The notes under the pieces were generated by a model. It saw nothing but the letters and a program-made list of their open reading frames with translations. It made no database searches and was not told where the DNA came from. A DNA stretch of 64,000 nucleotides from Flavobacteriales bacterium (GTDB taxonomy: Bacteria; Bacteroidota; Bacteroidia; Flavobacteriales_E; Vicingaceae): contig JABWCF010000002.1 in the NCBI GenBank assembly GCA_013359255.1, forward strand, positions 1 to 64,000. Reading direction: 5' to 3'. Position 1 is the stretch's first letter. Every line of letters starts with the position of its first letter. The position numbers and the translations under genes were made by a program. Below, piece after piece: positions 9,294 to 18,324 of this stretch.

Positions 9294-9980
9294 ATGAGCG
9301 AACAAACAGGGCTATTAAAATCATCGTTGTCAAAAAAATATTTGATGGCTATTTCGGGTTTATTTCTAATCATATTTTTAACCCAACATTTCATAATTAA
9401 TCTTCTTTCTGTTTTTAGTGCCGATGCATTTAACAACACCTCCCATTTTATGGGAACAAACCCCTTAATCCAGTTTGTTATACAACCCATTCTTATTCTC
9501 GGAGTTGTTTTCCATTTTGTAATGGGATTTCTTTTGGAGAAACAAAATCGTGCCGCACGCCCTCAAAAGTACGCATTCAGTAACCCTTCAGCCAACTCAA
9601 CATGGATGAGTCGTTACATGATTTTATCTGGTGCTGTAATTTTTTGGTTTTTAGCGTTGCACTTTTACGATTTTTGGTTTCCCGAGATAAATACAAAGTT
9701 TATTCAAGGCGATATGAGTGGTTTAAACATAGATGGAAATTTCAGATACCACGAAGAACTATTACATAAATTCACAAACCCCATCCGCGTAAGTATTTAT
9801 ATATTAGCATTTATTTTTTTATCACTTCATCTTTTACACGGATTTCAGTCTGCATTTCAATCGTTAGGAGCCCGCCATCCCAAATATACCCCTTGCATAA
9901 AAAATTTAGGAACTCTTTATGCGGTGGCTATACCGCTTGGTTTTGCCATAATAGCCATCTACCATTTTTTTTCACATTAA
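9294..9980 (+). CDS. sdhC: Succinate dehydrogenase cytochrome b558 subunit
   Basis: The 228-residue membrane anchor of a type B succinate:menaquinone oxidoreductase. It has five hydrophobic helices and His residues suited to binding two b hemes: LTQHFII (helix 1), FHFVMGF, LALHFYDF and LHLLHGFQSAFQSLG (the family signature in helix 5). It passes electrons from the SdhAB part to menaquinone in the inner membrane. It is the first gene of sdhCAB, with 17 bases to sdhA and a good promoter in front. Length and gene order are those usual in Bacteroidota. Confidence 0.95.
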   Translation: MSEQTGLLKSSLSKKYLMAISGLFLIIFLTQHFIINLLSVFSADAFNNTSHFMGTNPLIQFVIQPILILGVVFHFVMGFLLEKQNRAARPQKYAFSNPSANSTWMSRYMILSGAVIFWFLALHFYDFWFPEINTKFIQGDMSGLNIDGNFRYHEELLHKFTNPIRVSIYILAFIFLSLHLLHGFQSAFQSLGARHPKYTPCIKNLGTLYAVAIPLGFAIIAIYHFFSH

Positions 9981-9997
9981 ATAAATTTTAAGAAGAT

Positions 9998-12004
9998 ATG
10001 ACAAAAATAGATTCCAAAATACCACAAGGCACTATAGATAAAAAATGGAGCGACTACAAATCGCATGTTAAACTAGTAAACCCCGCCAACAAAAGAGCCA
10101 TCGATATTATAGTGGTTGGATCTGGCTTAGCCGGAGCATCTGCTGCCGCTTCTTTAGCAGAAATGGGGTATAGTGTTAAAGTTTTTTGTTTTCAAGATTC
10201 TCCACGCAGAGCACATTCTATAGCAGCACAAGGCGGAATAAATGCTGCTAAAAATTATAAAAACGATGGAGACAGCGTTTTTAGGCTATTTTATGATACC
10301 ATTAAAGGTGGCGACTACCGTGCCCGTGAAGCCAATGTTCATCGTTTAGCCGAAGTTTCTGCAAATATCATAGACCAATGTGTAGCTCAAGGTGTACCGT
10401 TTGCCCGTGATTACGGAGGTTTACTTGATAACCGCTCGTTTGGAGGAACACAAGTACAACGCACATTTTACGCAGCAGGGCAAACCGGACAACAGCTCCT
10501 TTTAGGTGCTTATTCAGCCCTTTCCAAAGAAATTGCCAAAGGAAGTATACAAATGTACAACCGCCACGAAATGATGGATGTTGTGGTAATAAATGGAAAA
10601 GCCAGAGGAATCATTGCAAGAAATTTAGTAAACGGAAAAATTGAACGCTTTTCAGGGCATGCCGTATTACTATGCACCGGAGGATACGGAAACGTATTCT
10701 TTCTGTCTACCAATGCCATGGGTAGCAACGCAAGTGCTGCTTGGAAAGCCTATAAACGCGGAGCTTTTTTTGGCAATCCTTGTTACACACAAATCCACCC
10801 TACCTGCATTCCGGTTTCGGGCGACCACCAGAGTAAGCTAACCCTCATGTCGGAATCATTACGAAATGACGGAAGAATTTGGGTGCCCAAGAAAAAAGAA
10901 GATGCTATTGCCATACAACAAGGCAAAAAAACAGGAAATGATATACCTGAAGAAGACCGTGATTATTACTTAGAAAGGCGTTATCCTGCATTTGGAAATC
11001 TAGTTCCTAGAGATGTAGCCTCGCGGGCAGCTAAAGAACGTTGCGATGCAGGTTTTGGCGTTAACGCTACCGGACAAGCAGTATTCTTAGATTTTGCATA
11101 CAATCTGAAATATAAATACGGGAAAACCGAGGCCACTAAAAAAGGCATTCATAGTCCTTCCGAACAACAGTTATACGATTTAGGCAAAGAAGTAGTAAAA
11201 GAAAAATACGGAAACTTGTTCGATATGTATATGCAGATAACCGGAGAAAATCCGTATGAAATACCTATGAAAATTTATCCTGCCGTACACTATACCATGG
11301 GTGGTTTATGGGTTGATTATAATTTAATGACTACCGTTCCTGGGCTATACGCTTTAGGCGAAGCAAACTTTAGCGACCACGGAGCAAACCGTTTGGGAGC
11401 CTCTGCTCTAATGCAAGGCTTAGCCGATGGATATTTTGTAATCCCCTACACAATTGGCGATTATTTGGCCGATGAAATACGCACCGGAAAAATACCCACC
11501 AACACTCCCGAATTTGACGAAGCCGAAAAAATAGTAAAAGAACGTATTCACTTTTTTGTTACTAATGAAGGCAGCAAAAGTGTTGACCATTTTCACAAAC
11601 GACTTGGGAAAATAATGTGGGATAAATGCGGAATGGCAAGAAACGAAAAAGGCCTTAAAGAAGCGATAGAAGAAATAAAACAAATTCGTTTGGAGTTTTG
11701 GAAAGAAGTGAAAGTGCCGGGAAGCGATACCGAATTTAACCCTGAATTAGACAAAGCCACACGTGTAGCCGATTTTCTCGAATTGGCCGAACTGATGTGC
11801 ACCGATGCCCTTCACCGTAATGAAAGTTGTGGAGGCCATTTTCGCGAAGAATACCAAACAGAAGAAGGGGAAGCAAAACGTGATGATGAACATTTTGCAT
11901 ACGTTGCTGCTTGGGAGTTTAAAGGAAATGAAATTCAACCCCAATTACATAAAGAGCAATTAGTTTTCGAAAATATTAAATTAGTTCAAAGGAGTTATAA
12001 ATAA
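9998..12004 (+). CDS. sdhA: Succinate dehydrogenase/fumarate reductase flavoprotein subunit
   Basis: The 668-residue flavoprotein that oxidises succinate to fumarate in the TCA cycle, or the reverse. Motifs: the dinucleotide fold [19 protein letters not shown] (about 40-60), [12 protein letters not shown] with the His that carries covalent FAD, the substrate region HPTCIPVSG, the catalytic Arg in [13 protein letters not shown], and YTMGGLWVD with [19 protein letters not shown] near the C-terminal FAD site. It lies between sdhC and sdhB with short gaps, forming one transcript. The length fits the Bacteroidota type B enzyme. Confidence 0.97.
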   Translation: MTKIDSKIPQGTIDKKWSDYKSHVKLVNPANKRAIDIIVVGSGLAGASAAASLAEMGYSVKVFCFQDSPRRAHSIAAQGGINAAKNYKNDGDSVFRLFYDTIKGGDYRAREANVHRLAEVSANIIDQCVAQGVPFARDYGGLLDNRSFGGTQVQRTFYAAGQTGQQLLLGAYSALSKEIAKGSIQMYNRHEMMDVVVINGKARGIIARNLVNGKIERFSGHAVLLCTGGYGNVFFLSTNAMGSNASAAWKAYKRGAFFGNPCYTQIHPTCIPVSGDHQSKLTLMSESLRNDGRIWVPKKKEDAIAIQQGKKTGNDIPEEDRDYYLERRYPAFGNLVPRDVASRAAKERCDAGFGVNATGQAVFLDFAYNLKYKYGKTEATKKGIHSPSEQQLYDLGKEVVKEKYGNLFDMYMQITGENPYEIPMKIYPAVHYTMGGLWVDYNLMTTVPGLYALGEANFSDHGANRLGASALMQGLADGYFVIPYTIGDYLADEIRTGKIPTNTPEFDEAEKIVKERIHFFVTNEGSKSVDHFHKRLGKIMWDKCGMARNEKGLKEAIEEIKQIRLEFWKEVKVPGSDTEFNPELDKATRVADFLELAELMCTDALHRNESCGGHFREEYQTEEGEAKRDDEHFAYVAAWEFKGNEIQPQLHKEQLVFENIKLVQRSYK

Positions 12005-12011
12005 TTTTTAT

Positions 12012-12761
12012 ATGAAACTTTTACTTAAAATTTGGCGACAAAAAAATGCAAACACACAAGGAAAACTTGTAGAATACGTGGTAGATCATGTATCACCCGA
12101 TATGTCGTTTTTGGAAATGCTTGATGTACTTAATGAAAATTTAGTAGACAAGAACGAAGAACCCATTGCCTTTGACCACGATTGCAGAGAAGGAATATGC
12201 GGAATGTGTTCTTTATACATAAACGGCCGTGCCCACGGCCCACAAACTGGAGTAACTACTTGCCAGTTACACATGCGCTCGTTTAAAGATGGCGATACCA
12301 TTTACATTGAGCCGTGGAAAGCTAACGGATTTCCTGTTATTAAAGATTTAGTGGTAGACAGAAGTGCTTTTGACAGAATTATTCAAGCAGGAGGATACGT
12401 TTCGGTAAATACTGGTGCGGCACAAGATGCGAATTGTATTCCTGTATCAAAACAAGATGCTGATAAAGCTTTTTCTGCAGCTACCTGCATAGGCTGTGGA
12501 GCTTGTGTAGCAACTTGTAAAAATGCTTCGGCTATGTTATTTGTTTCAGCAAAAGTTTCTCAACTCTCTCTCTTGCCTCAGGGAAAAATTGAAGCTAAAG
12601 ATCGTGTACTAAATATGGTAAAGCAAATGGATGCTGAAGGATTTGGGAATTGCACAAATACCGGGGCTTGCGAAATAGAATGCCCTAAAGGTATTTCTCT
12701 TGAAAACATTGCCCGCATGAACCGTGAATACTTAGTAGCCACAATCACCTCTGAAAAGTAG
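12012..12761 (+). CDS. sdhB: Succinate dehydrogenase iron-sulfur subunit
   Basis: The 249-residue iron-sulfur protein linking the flavin in SdhA to the hemes in SdhC. It has an N-terminal [2Fe-2S] domain ([16 protein letters not shown], then TCQLHM) and a C-terminal ferredoxin-like domain for the [4Fe-4S] and [3Fe-4S] clusters ([31 protein letters not shown]). It begins 7 bases after sdhA and ends the sdhCAB unit. All expected cluster cysteines are present. Confidence 0.97.
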   Translation: MKLLLKIWRQKNANTQGKLVEYVVDHVSPDMSFLEMLDVLNENLVDKNEEPIAFDHDCREGICGMCSLYINGRAHGPQTGVTTCQLHMRSFKDGDTIYIEPWKANGFPVIKDLVVDRSAFDRIIQAGGYVSVNTGAAQDANCIPVSKQDADKAFSAATCIGCGACVATCKNASAMLFVSAKVSQLSLLPQGKIEAKDRVLNMVKQMDAEGFGNCTNTGACEIECPKGISLENIARMNREYLVATITSEK

Positions 12762-12796
12762 TTTGTTTTTTTATCGTTACAAAGTAAGTTTACTCC

Positions 12797-12804
12797 TACC
12801 TTTG
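12797..12804 (+). promoter_or_regulatory. -7 promoter box before the aminotransferase gene
   Basis: TACCTTTG fits TAnnTTTG exactly and lies 16 bases before the ATG at 12821, in the 59-base gap after sdhB. No convincing -33 TTTG is found at the usual 20-base distance. Confidence 0.4.
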
Positions 12805-12820
12805 TTTCATTCTAAACACT

Positions 12821-13978
12821 ATGCCTGTATTTCCCTTTTCGCTTCATTCAAAACTACCCCGCGTAGGCACTAGTATTTTTACTGTAATGAGCCGTATGGC
12901 GAACGAATACGGAGCAATTAACCTTTCTCAGGGTTTTCCGGATTTTAGGTGTTCGGCCGAACTCGTAGAACTTGTAAACAAAGCCATGAAAGAGGGTCAT
13001 AACCAATACGCTCCCATGGCCGGATTGCCGAAGCTTCGTGAAGAAATAGCAAAAAAAACTGTCGAACTCTATAACGCCAGCTACAACCCCGAAACAGAAA
13101 TTACTATTACGGCCGGAGCTACCCAAGCTATTTACACAGCAATAGCAGCAGTAGTAAATGAAGGAGACGAAGTAATTGTGTTTACTCCCGCCTACGATTG
13201 TTACGAACCCGCCATTGAAATGCAGGGAGGAAAACCAGTTTTTATTCAATTACAACTTCCTAATTATCACATAGACTGGAATACTGTACGAAAAATGATT
13301 AATCAGAAAACACGAATGATTATCATTAATACACCCCACAATCCTACCGGAAGCATTTTAAAAGAAAACGATATAGCCGAACTAGAAAAAATTCTTGCCC
13401 ACAACCATATTATTTTACTCAGCGATGAGGTATATGAACACATTATTTTCGATAATCAACCACACCTCAGCATGGCAAGATACCCGAAGCTTGCCGAAAA
13501 AAGTTTTATTATTTCTTCCTTTGGTAAAACCTATCACACCACTGGTTGGAAAATAGGCTATTGCATAGCCCCGGAAATTCTCATGAATGAATTTAGAAAA
13601 ATACATCAATATATTGTGTTTAGTGCCAATACTGCCATTCAATACGCTTATTCCGAAATATTGAAACATAAAGAATTATACCTGCAACTCCCAATGTTTT
13701 ACCAAAAAAAGAGAGATACCTTTTTAAACCTAATACAACACTCTCGTTTTATACCCCTGCACACAGAAGGTTCCTACTTTCAACTACTCAACTACACAAA
13801 TATTAGCAAAGAAAACGATGTGGCTTTTGCCGAAAAACTTATCAAAGAGCATAAAATTGCTTCTATTCCTGTTTCCGTATTTTACAATCAAAAAACCGAT
13901 AACCACATGCTTCGTTTTTGCTTTGCCAAAGAAGATGAAACTCTTGAAAAGGCAGCCGAAATACTAAAACGAATTTAA
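12821..13978 (+). CDS. Class I aminotransferase (methionine/glutamine transaminase type)
   Basis: A 385-residue fold-type I PLP enzyme. The PLP lysine is Lys236 in SSFGKTYHTTGWKIGY; other marks are NTPHNPTGS (cofactor Asn), LSDEVYEH (Asp that contacts the pyridine nitrogen) and the C-terminal HMLRFCFAK with the carboxylate-binding Arg. It resembles the YbdL/kynurenine aminotransferase group, which transaminates methionine, glutamine and aromatic amino acids. The next gene, one base away, is an omega-amidase-like nitrilase, which supports a glutamine or methionine transaminase: the amidase would hydrolyse alpha-ketoglutaramate formed when glutamine is the donor. Confidence 0.85.
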   Translation: MPVFPFSLHSKLPRVGTSIFTVMSRMANEYGAINLSQGFPDFRCSAELVELVNKAMKEGHNQYAPMAGLPKLREEIAKKTVELYNASYNPETEITITAGATQAIYTAIAAVVNEGDEVIVFTPAYDCYEPAIEMQGGKPVFIQLQLPNYHIDWNTVRKMINQKTRMIIINTPHNPTGSILKENDIAELEKILAHNHIILLSDEVYEHIIFDNQPHLSMARYPKLAEKSFIISSFGKTYHTTGWKIGYCIAPEILMNEFRKIHQYIVFSANTAIQYAYSEILKHKELYLQLPMFYQKKRDTFLNLIQHSRFIPLHTEGSYFQLLNYTNISKENDVAFAEKLIKEHKIASIPVSVFYNQKTDNHMLRFCFAKEDETLEKAAEILKRI

Positions 13979-13979
13979 T

Positions 13980-14783
13980 GTGGCCTTAACTATTACATAT
14001 ATTCAAACCCACCTATTTTGGGAAGATAAAGCAAATAATTTTTTACACTTCGATTCTTTACTCGAACAAATTAAAGAAACCGATTTAATCGTTCTGCCCG
14101 AAATGTTTACTACAGGTTTTACCATGAACTCTGCTTCTATGGCCGAATCTGAAAACAACCTAACTCTTTTATGGATGCAAAACAAAGCAAAACAAAAAAA
14201 TGCAGCCATTGTCGGAAGTTTTATTGTAAGCGATAACCATCAATATTATAATCGTTTAGTATGGGTAAACCCCGATGGAACCCACTACACCTACAATAAA
14301 CGCCATCTTTTCCGTATGGCACAAGAGCATTTGCATTACACGGCAGGAAACGAACGATTAATTGTTCCTTATAAAGGTTGGAAAATTTGCCCCATGATTT
14401 GTTATGATCTTCGTTTTCCAGTTTGGTCAAGAAATATTCATTTTGGTCATTCAAAAAATAACCAAACTCCTATTTACGATTTACTGCTTTTTGTAGCCAA
14501 CTGGCCAGAAGCCAGAGCCCACGCATGGAATATACTTTTGCCGGCAAGGGCCATAGAAAACCAATGTTATGTGTTAGGAGTAAACCGCATTGGCACTGAT
14601 GGAAAAAATATTAACTATTCCGGGAATTCTGCTGTTTTCGGTGCTAAAGGAAATGCCATGCACCTTTCTGAATCACATAAAGAAGACGTTTGCACTCTAC
14701 AAATTTCTTTAAGCGAATTAAATGAATTCAGACAAAAATTTCCTGTAGCTTTAGATTCAGACTGTATAGATATTTCGATTTAA
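13980..14783 (+). CDS. Nitrilase-family amidohydrolase (omega-amidase-like)
   Basis: A 267-residue carbon-nitrogen hydrolase. The catalytic triad is visible: Glu41 (LPEMFTTGFTM), Lys107 (YNKRHLF) and Cys141 (MICYDLRFP). It is closest in pattern to YafV/omega-amidases, which turn alpha-ketoglutaramate into 2-oxoglutarate and ammonia. Translation starts at GTG, one base after the aminotransferase stop; an ATG overlapping that spot runs into a stop after three codons, so GTG is preferred. The tight coupling to the transaminase argues for a joint transamination/deamidation route. Cytosolic; normal length. Confidence 0.85.
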   Translation: MALTITYIQTHLFWEDKANNFLHFDSLLEQIKETDLIVLPEMFTTGFTMNSASMAESENNLTLLWMQNKAKQKNAAIVGSFIVSDNHQYYNRLVWVNPDGTHYTYNKRHLFRMAQEHLHYTAGNERLIVPYKGWKICPMICYDLRFPVWSRNIHFGHSKNNQTPIYDLLLFVANWPEARAHAWNILLPARAIENQCYVLGVNRIGTDGKNINYSGNSAVFGAKGNAMHLSESHKEDVCTLQISLSELNEFRQKFPVALDSDCIDISI

Positions 14784-14811
14784 AAAATACATTGCGTATT
14801 TTTGAAATCCC

Positions 14812-15471
14812 ATGATGCGTTTATTTTTTCACACTTTGCCACTGTTTTTTATTCTTTTTTTTCCCTCATTTTTATTTGCTCAAAAAACTTTTAAATCAGG
14901 GCCTTTATTTGGATTATCAGCCACACAGGTTGATGGAGATGGTTATGGGGGATTTAATAAAGCAGGCCTCATTGCTGGAGGATTTGTATTAACAGAACTT
15001 AAGCCTAAATTAGATATTCAGTTTGAAATTTATTATATTAATAAAGGATCTCGCAGAAATCCCCGACCCGATAAAGGCGACCATGACGCGTTTTTACTGA
15101 AAATAAACTACATAGAAGTTCCGGTTACTTTTTTATATCATTACAAAAAGTTCTCAGCCGAACTGGGTGCTTATATTGGCTACAAGATATACGACTATAT
15201 GGCTGATGAAAACGGAGAACTTCCACAACAAAATATTCTGTTCGAAAGCACAGATATTGGAGGTTCTCTTGGAATATATTATCATTTCAGTGAACACTGG
15301 GCACTAAGCTGGCGTTCTTCTAATTCTTTTTTACCTATAAGGGAATATCCGAGCATTGACACACATTTTGATATATACAACCGTATTTTTAACAGGGGTT
15401 GGTACAATATTGTATCAACCCTTTGTTTTCGTTATACGTTTGGAATAAAAAACCCATCTGAAAATGAATAA
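14812..15471 (+). CDS. Outer-membrane beta-barrel protein
   Basis: A 219-residue protein with a signal peptide (hydrophobic residues 3-22, cut after LFAQ) and about eight amphipathic strands with aromatic ends, typical of the Bacteroidota outer-membrane beta-barrel (PorT/OmpW-like) domain: INYIEVPVTFLYHYKKFSAE is the most typical segment. Its function is not known; such barrels are often found as conserved proteins of unknown role. TATTTTTG at 14797-14804 could be its -7 box. The stop overlaps the next gene (ubiX) by 8 bases, so the two are translationally coupled. Confidence 0.75.
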   Translation: MMRLFFHTLPLFFILFFPSFLFAQKTFKSGPLFGLSATQVDGDGYGGFNKAGLIAGGFVLTELKPKLDIQFEIYYINKGSRRNPRPDKGDHDAFLLKINYIEVPVTFLYHYKKFSAELGAYIGYKIYDYMADENGELPQQNILFESTDIGGSLGIYYHFSEHWALSWRSSNSFLPIREYPSIDTHFDIYNRIFNRGWYNIVSTLCFRYTFGIKNPSENE

Positions 15472-16027
15472 ACAAAAAATAATAATTGGAATTACAGGGG
15501 CATCGGGAGCTATTTATGCTAATGTTCTTTTAAAAAAAATTGCTTCCTTACACACTTTGTTTGAAAAAGTGGCTGTTGTGATGAGCGATAATGCCAAAAC
15601 CGTTTGGAAACAAGAACTAGAAGATGAATCTTATAAAAATTTCCCATTTACCTTTTACGATAAAAACGATTTTAATGCCCCCTTCGCTTCGGGTTCGGCT
15701 CAGTACCAATCTATGATTATTTGCCCTTGTTCTATGGGAACAATGGGAAGAATAGCTGCAGGAATATCAAATGATTTAATAACAAGGGCTGCCGATGTTA
15801 TATTAAAAGAAAGAAGAACGCTTATATTAGCAACACGCGATACCCCACTTAGTCTCATACACATTAATAACATGAAAACTATAACTGAAGCCGGAGGAAT
15901 TATTTGCCCAGCCTGTCCTTCGTTTTACAGTAAGCCTTCCGATTTTTCGCAACTTGCCTCCACTGTTACCGATAGGATGTTAGACCTTTGTGGCATAGAA
16001 ATAAGTACATATCGCTGGAAATCATAG
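15464..16027 (+). CDS. ubiX: UbiX family flavin prenyltransferase
   Basis: A 187-residue flavoprotein that attaches dimethylallyl phosphate to FMN to make the prenylated FMN used by UbiD-type decarboxylases, including the one in menaquinone synthesis. Motifs: GITGASGAIYANVLLKKI at the N-terminus (FMN phosphate loop), CPCSMGTMGRIAAGISNDLITRAADV, and RRTLILATRDTPLSLIHINNM. It overlaps the preceding barrel gene by 8 bases. UbiX fits a menaquinone-using respiratory chain such as the sdhCAB nearby. No ubiD is in the window. Confidence 0.93.
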   Translation: MNKQKIIIGITGASGAIYANVLLKKIASLHTLFEKVAVVMSDNAKTVWKQELEDESYKNFPFTFYDKNDFNAPFASGSAQYQSMIICPCSMGTMGRIAAGISNDLITRAADVILKERRTLILATRDTPLSLIHINNMKTITEAGGIICPACPSFYSKPSDFSQLASTVTDRMLDLCGIEISTYRWKS

Positions 16028-16045
16028 TTGTTAATTTTTTAACAA
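16028..16045 (+). terminator. Hairpin directly after ubiX
   Basis: TTGTTAA, a TTTT loop and TTAACAA form a 7-bp hairpin starting at the base after the ubiX stop. It is AT-only apart from two pairs and lacks a strong U-tract, so it is a weak terminator candidate or a symmetric operator. Confidence 0.3.
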
Positions 16046-16073
16046 GTTATTTTGCATAAATTAACAAGAAAAA

Positions 16074-16105
16074 TTTGCCGTTAATGAGAATTACCCCTAA
16101 ATTCG
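16074..16105 (+). promoter_or_regulatory. Promoter of the small 63-residue protein gene
   Basis: TTTG at 16074-16077, a 20-base spacer and TAAATTCG at 16098-16105 (one base off TAnnTTTG) fit the Bacteroidota promoter. The ATG at 16134 follows 28 bases later, so the small gene probably has its own transcript. Confidence 0.5.
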
Positions 16106-16133
16106 TCTAAGTAAATTTTAAGTTTATCGTACT

Positions 16134-16325
16134 ATGAATATGTTTGAACTAAGTAAACAAGTACTTACTAAAGTAAGTTTCGATAAAACCCTTTTTAAAA
16201 AAGAACTTAAAAAGAGTTTAAAATGGCTAAAAAAGGAGGAAGCTATGCTTTTAAAAATATGGTGTCTTACTACCTTTGTTCAATACAGCGATACTATACG
16301 TGAGGTTTACGAAACCTGGAGGTAG
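16134..16325 (+). CDS. Small conserved-looking protein, 63 residues
   Basis: A short basic protein, MNMFELSKQVLTKVSFDKTL..., predicted to be largely helical, with two charged helices (KKELKKSLKWLKKEEAMLLKI) and a WCLTTF turn. I recall similar short proteins with the SFDKxLFxKEL...WLK...LLKxWC pattern from other Bacteroidota but no function. It has a credible promoter, an ATG start and a reading frame independent of its neighbours. The gene on the other side is convergent. No signal peptide or membrane span, so cytosolic. Confidence 0.65.
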   Translation: MNMFELSKQVLTKVSFDKTLFKKELKKSLKWLKKEEAMLLKIWCLTTFVQYSDTIREVYETWR

Positions 16326-16367
16326 AGAAGTTTATCAATTTCTCTTTTTGGGGGAAGATGGCGTTTT

Positions 16368-16961
16368 TTAATTTTTCGCCAATACTACTTTTCCATTCTT
16401 TACGGTAACTTCTATTCCATCTATAACAAATTTACTGTCCTCTGTCATTGCGGCAAGGTTTTCTATATCACTTTCAACGGTATGAATTGACCCTCCTGTG
16501 TATTGTGCAATTTCATAGTATTGCCAAAAACTAAGCAAATTCAGTGTTTGGCTATTAAATCCACACAGAACTATACGTATTGGACGATTAAGTTCTTTAA
16601 GGAGTTCCATATCTCGCACAGAGCTATTGGCATCTGCCAACAATATTACATCATCATAATTTTTGGCTACTTGCATTGTTTTAAGTACGGCTTCCAAATC
16701 GTTTTCCTCTTCATCATCGTTGCCATAACCCGCAATGCGTACCATTCGCATAATATTTAGTATACGTTCTTTTTTAGGATTTTCTACAACGTACACTCCA
16801 CCTGTTTTACCAATTTTTTTCCTACTGATGGGTCGGCTATCTCCATCATTAAAAAACGTATATGTAACTATATTATGCGGATTATTATTTAGTAAATGCC
16901 AAAGTACAACGTGAGTAGAATAAGGCATCATACTGTACGTGCAATCGGTTATAATCAGCAT
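16368..16961 (-). CDS. C-terminal part of an interrupted vWA-like protein
   Basis: A 197-codon frame resembling a von Willebrand A fold: the strand MLIITD followed by CTYSM gives a DxTxS variant of the metal-binding motif, and later strands are DVILLADANS and RIVLCGF. Taken alone it lacks a signal peptide and starts at the very first strand of the fold, which is odd. The five codons before its ATG (stop, K, W, K, N) are in the same frame as the upstream half at 16974-17558, and the only barrier is one TAA. It is therefore best read as the second half of one gene of about 396 codons. Confidence 0.6.
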   Translation of the reverse strand: MLIITDCTYSMMPYSTHVVLWHLLNNNPHNIVTYTFFNDGDSRPISRKKIGKTGGVYVVENPKKERILNIMRMVRIAGYGNDDEEENDLEAVLKTMQVAKNYDDVILLADANSSVRDMELLKELNRPIRIVLCGFNSQTLNLLSFWQYYEIAQYTGGSIHTVESDIENLAAMTEDSKFVIDGIEVTVKNGKVVLAKN

Positions 16962-16973
16962 GTTTTTCCATTT

Positions 16974-17558
16974 TTAGCTATTACGTAAAAATGTTTTTTC
17001 TAATTTTTGTCCATTTGCTGTAAGCACCTTATCATATTTTCTAAGCTCGTCTAACCTGTTTTTATAGTAACTTACAGAAAGTTCCGAGTCTAAATTTTTG
17101 TATTTAATAACAAAGCCATGGAATTGTTTTTTGGCATCGGATTTATTTTTTGCAAAAGTTTGTAAGTATATGTTCCATTTAATAAGAGTATCCAATATAA
17201 AGCGGTCGTCTATTTCCAAAAGTTCTGCCATACGATTTTTAGTAAGGTCAAAGAAATCCTCATACCATTGCTTTTCATTGCTTGGATAAAGGGTAAACAC
17301 TAAATCTATTTCATAAACTCCTTTTGTAAAATCTTCTTTGTTCCATGCCCTAGAATTTTTAATTTTTTCGCTTCCAAAATCGGTTTTAAAAACCACTGTA
17401 TTGTTTTCAGGAAAAAGGTATTTATCTGTTTTATACGCTTTATACTTTCCTTCCGGGAATAGTTTTTTTATACGAAAGGGTTCTATTTGAACTGCTTTAT
17501 TTTGAGTAAAACTGCTTAAGGCAAATAGTAATAAGATAAGTAATTGGAAGATTTTCAT
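16974..17558 (-). CDS. N-terminal part of an interrupted vWA-like secreted protein
   Basis: A 194-residue frame with a signal peptide (MKIFQLLILLLFALSSFTQ, cut before NKAVQ) and a region of mixed strands and helices (KTDFGSEKIKNSRAWNKEDF; YPSNEKQWYEDFFDLTKNRM). It ends ...KLEKTFLRNS then TAA, after which the same frame continues KWKNMLIITDCTYSM into the vWA-like half. Family members that I recall read straight through at this junction. Either the TAA is a nonsense change (or sequence error), or the two pieces are now separate products. It is downstream of frr and its terminator. Confidence 0.6.
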   Translation of the reverse strand: MKIFQLLILLLFALSSFTQNKAVQIEPFRIKKLFPEGKYKAYKTDKYLFPENNTVVFKTDFGSEKIKNSRAWNKEDFTKGVYEIDLVFTLYPSNEKQWYEDFFDLTKNRMAELLEIDDRFILDTLIKWNIYLQTFAKNKSDAKKQFHGFVIKYKNLDSELSVSYYKNRLDELRKYDKVLTANGQKLEKTFLRNS

Positions 17559-17664
17559 AGTTGGGCTGTTTTAGATTATTATATCATCAAAAACATATTA
17601 TTTAATATTTTATTGTTTTATTTATTGTTTTTTTAGTTTTTTGTTTCTTTAAAAAGAAATAAAA

Positions 17665-17695
17665 AGAAATAAAAAAACCCTCTATTAGGGAGGGC
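17665..17695 (-). terminator. Terminator after frr
   Basis: On the minus strand CCCTC (17694-17690) and GAGGG (17682-17678) form a stem with a 7-base loop, followed by a long T-rich run read from 17677 downward. It lies 31 bases beyond the frr stop and would end the translation-gene transcript. Confidence 0.6.
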
Positions 17696-17725
17696 GTAGA
17701 AAAAGCCGAGACTAAATATTCTTTT

Positions 17726-18286
17726 TTAAACTGTAAGAATTTCTTTTTCTTTTGTTGTTACAATAGCATCTATTTTTTCGATGTAGCTATCGGTAAGTTT
17801 TTGTATTTTGTTTTCTGCATCTTTGCATACATCTTCGGGAATGCCCTCTTTTTGTAATTTTTTTATTTCATCATTGCCTTCTTTCCGGGCACTTCGTACG
17901 CTTACTTTTGCATCTTCTCCTACGTTTTTAGCTTGTTTTACCAATTGCTTTCTTCTTTCTTCGGTAAGAGGGGGAACATTAATCATAATCAATTCGCCAT
18001 TATTTTGCGGATTAAGACCTAAATTGGCATTAGTAATAGCTTTTTGTATGGGTTCTAACATAGATTTCTCCCAGGGTTGTATAGATAGCGTTCTTGGGTC
18101 GGGAGTATTTATATTTGAAATTTGACTGAGTGGAGTTGAAGATCCGTAATAATCTACTCTTACTCCTTCCAGCATCATAGGGTTGGCCTTTCCTGCTCTT
18201 ATTTTTAATACCTCCGCATTAAGACGAGAGATGGCTTTTTCCATTTGTTCTTTGGATTCATCTAATACAAATTGAACTTCTTCCAT
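17726..18286 (-). CDS. frr: Ribosome recycling factor
   Basis: The 186-residue factor that splits post-termination ribosomes together with EF-G. Clear family sequence: RAGKANPMMLEGVRVDYYGS, LSQISNINTPDPRTLSIQPW, INVPPLTEERRKQLVKQAK and VSVRSARKEGNDEIKKL. Three-helix bundle plus a small beta domain, full length. It follows pyrH by 38 bases in the rplM-rpsI-rpsB-tsf-pyrH-frr order and is followed by a hairpin terminator. Confidence 0.98.
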   Translation of the reverse strand: MEEVQFVLDESKEQMEKAISRLNAEVLKIRAGKANPMMLEGVRVDYYGSSTPLSQISNINTPDPRTLSIQPWEKSMLEPIQKAITNANLGLNPQNNGELIMINVPPLTEERRKQLVKQAKNVGEDAKVSVRSARKEGNDEIKKLQKEGIPEDVCKDAENKIQKLTDSYIEKIDAIVTTKEKEILTV

Positions 18287-18324
18287 ATAAGGTATCTTTT
18301 ATTTACAAATAAACTATTTTAGAA

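Noticed and set aside
17651-17677. Tandem AAAAAGAAAT repeat
   Set aside because: Two and a half copies of a simple A-rich unit forming the T-run of the frr terminator; not a CRISPR or functional repeat by itself.
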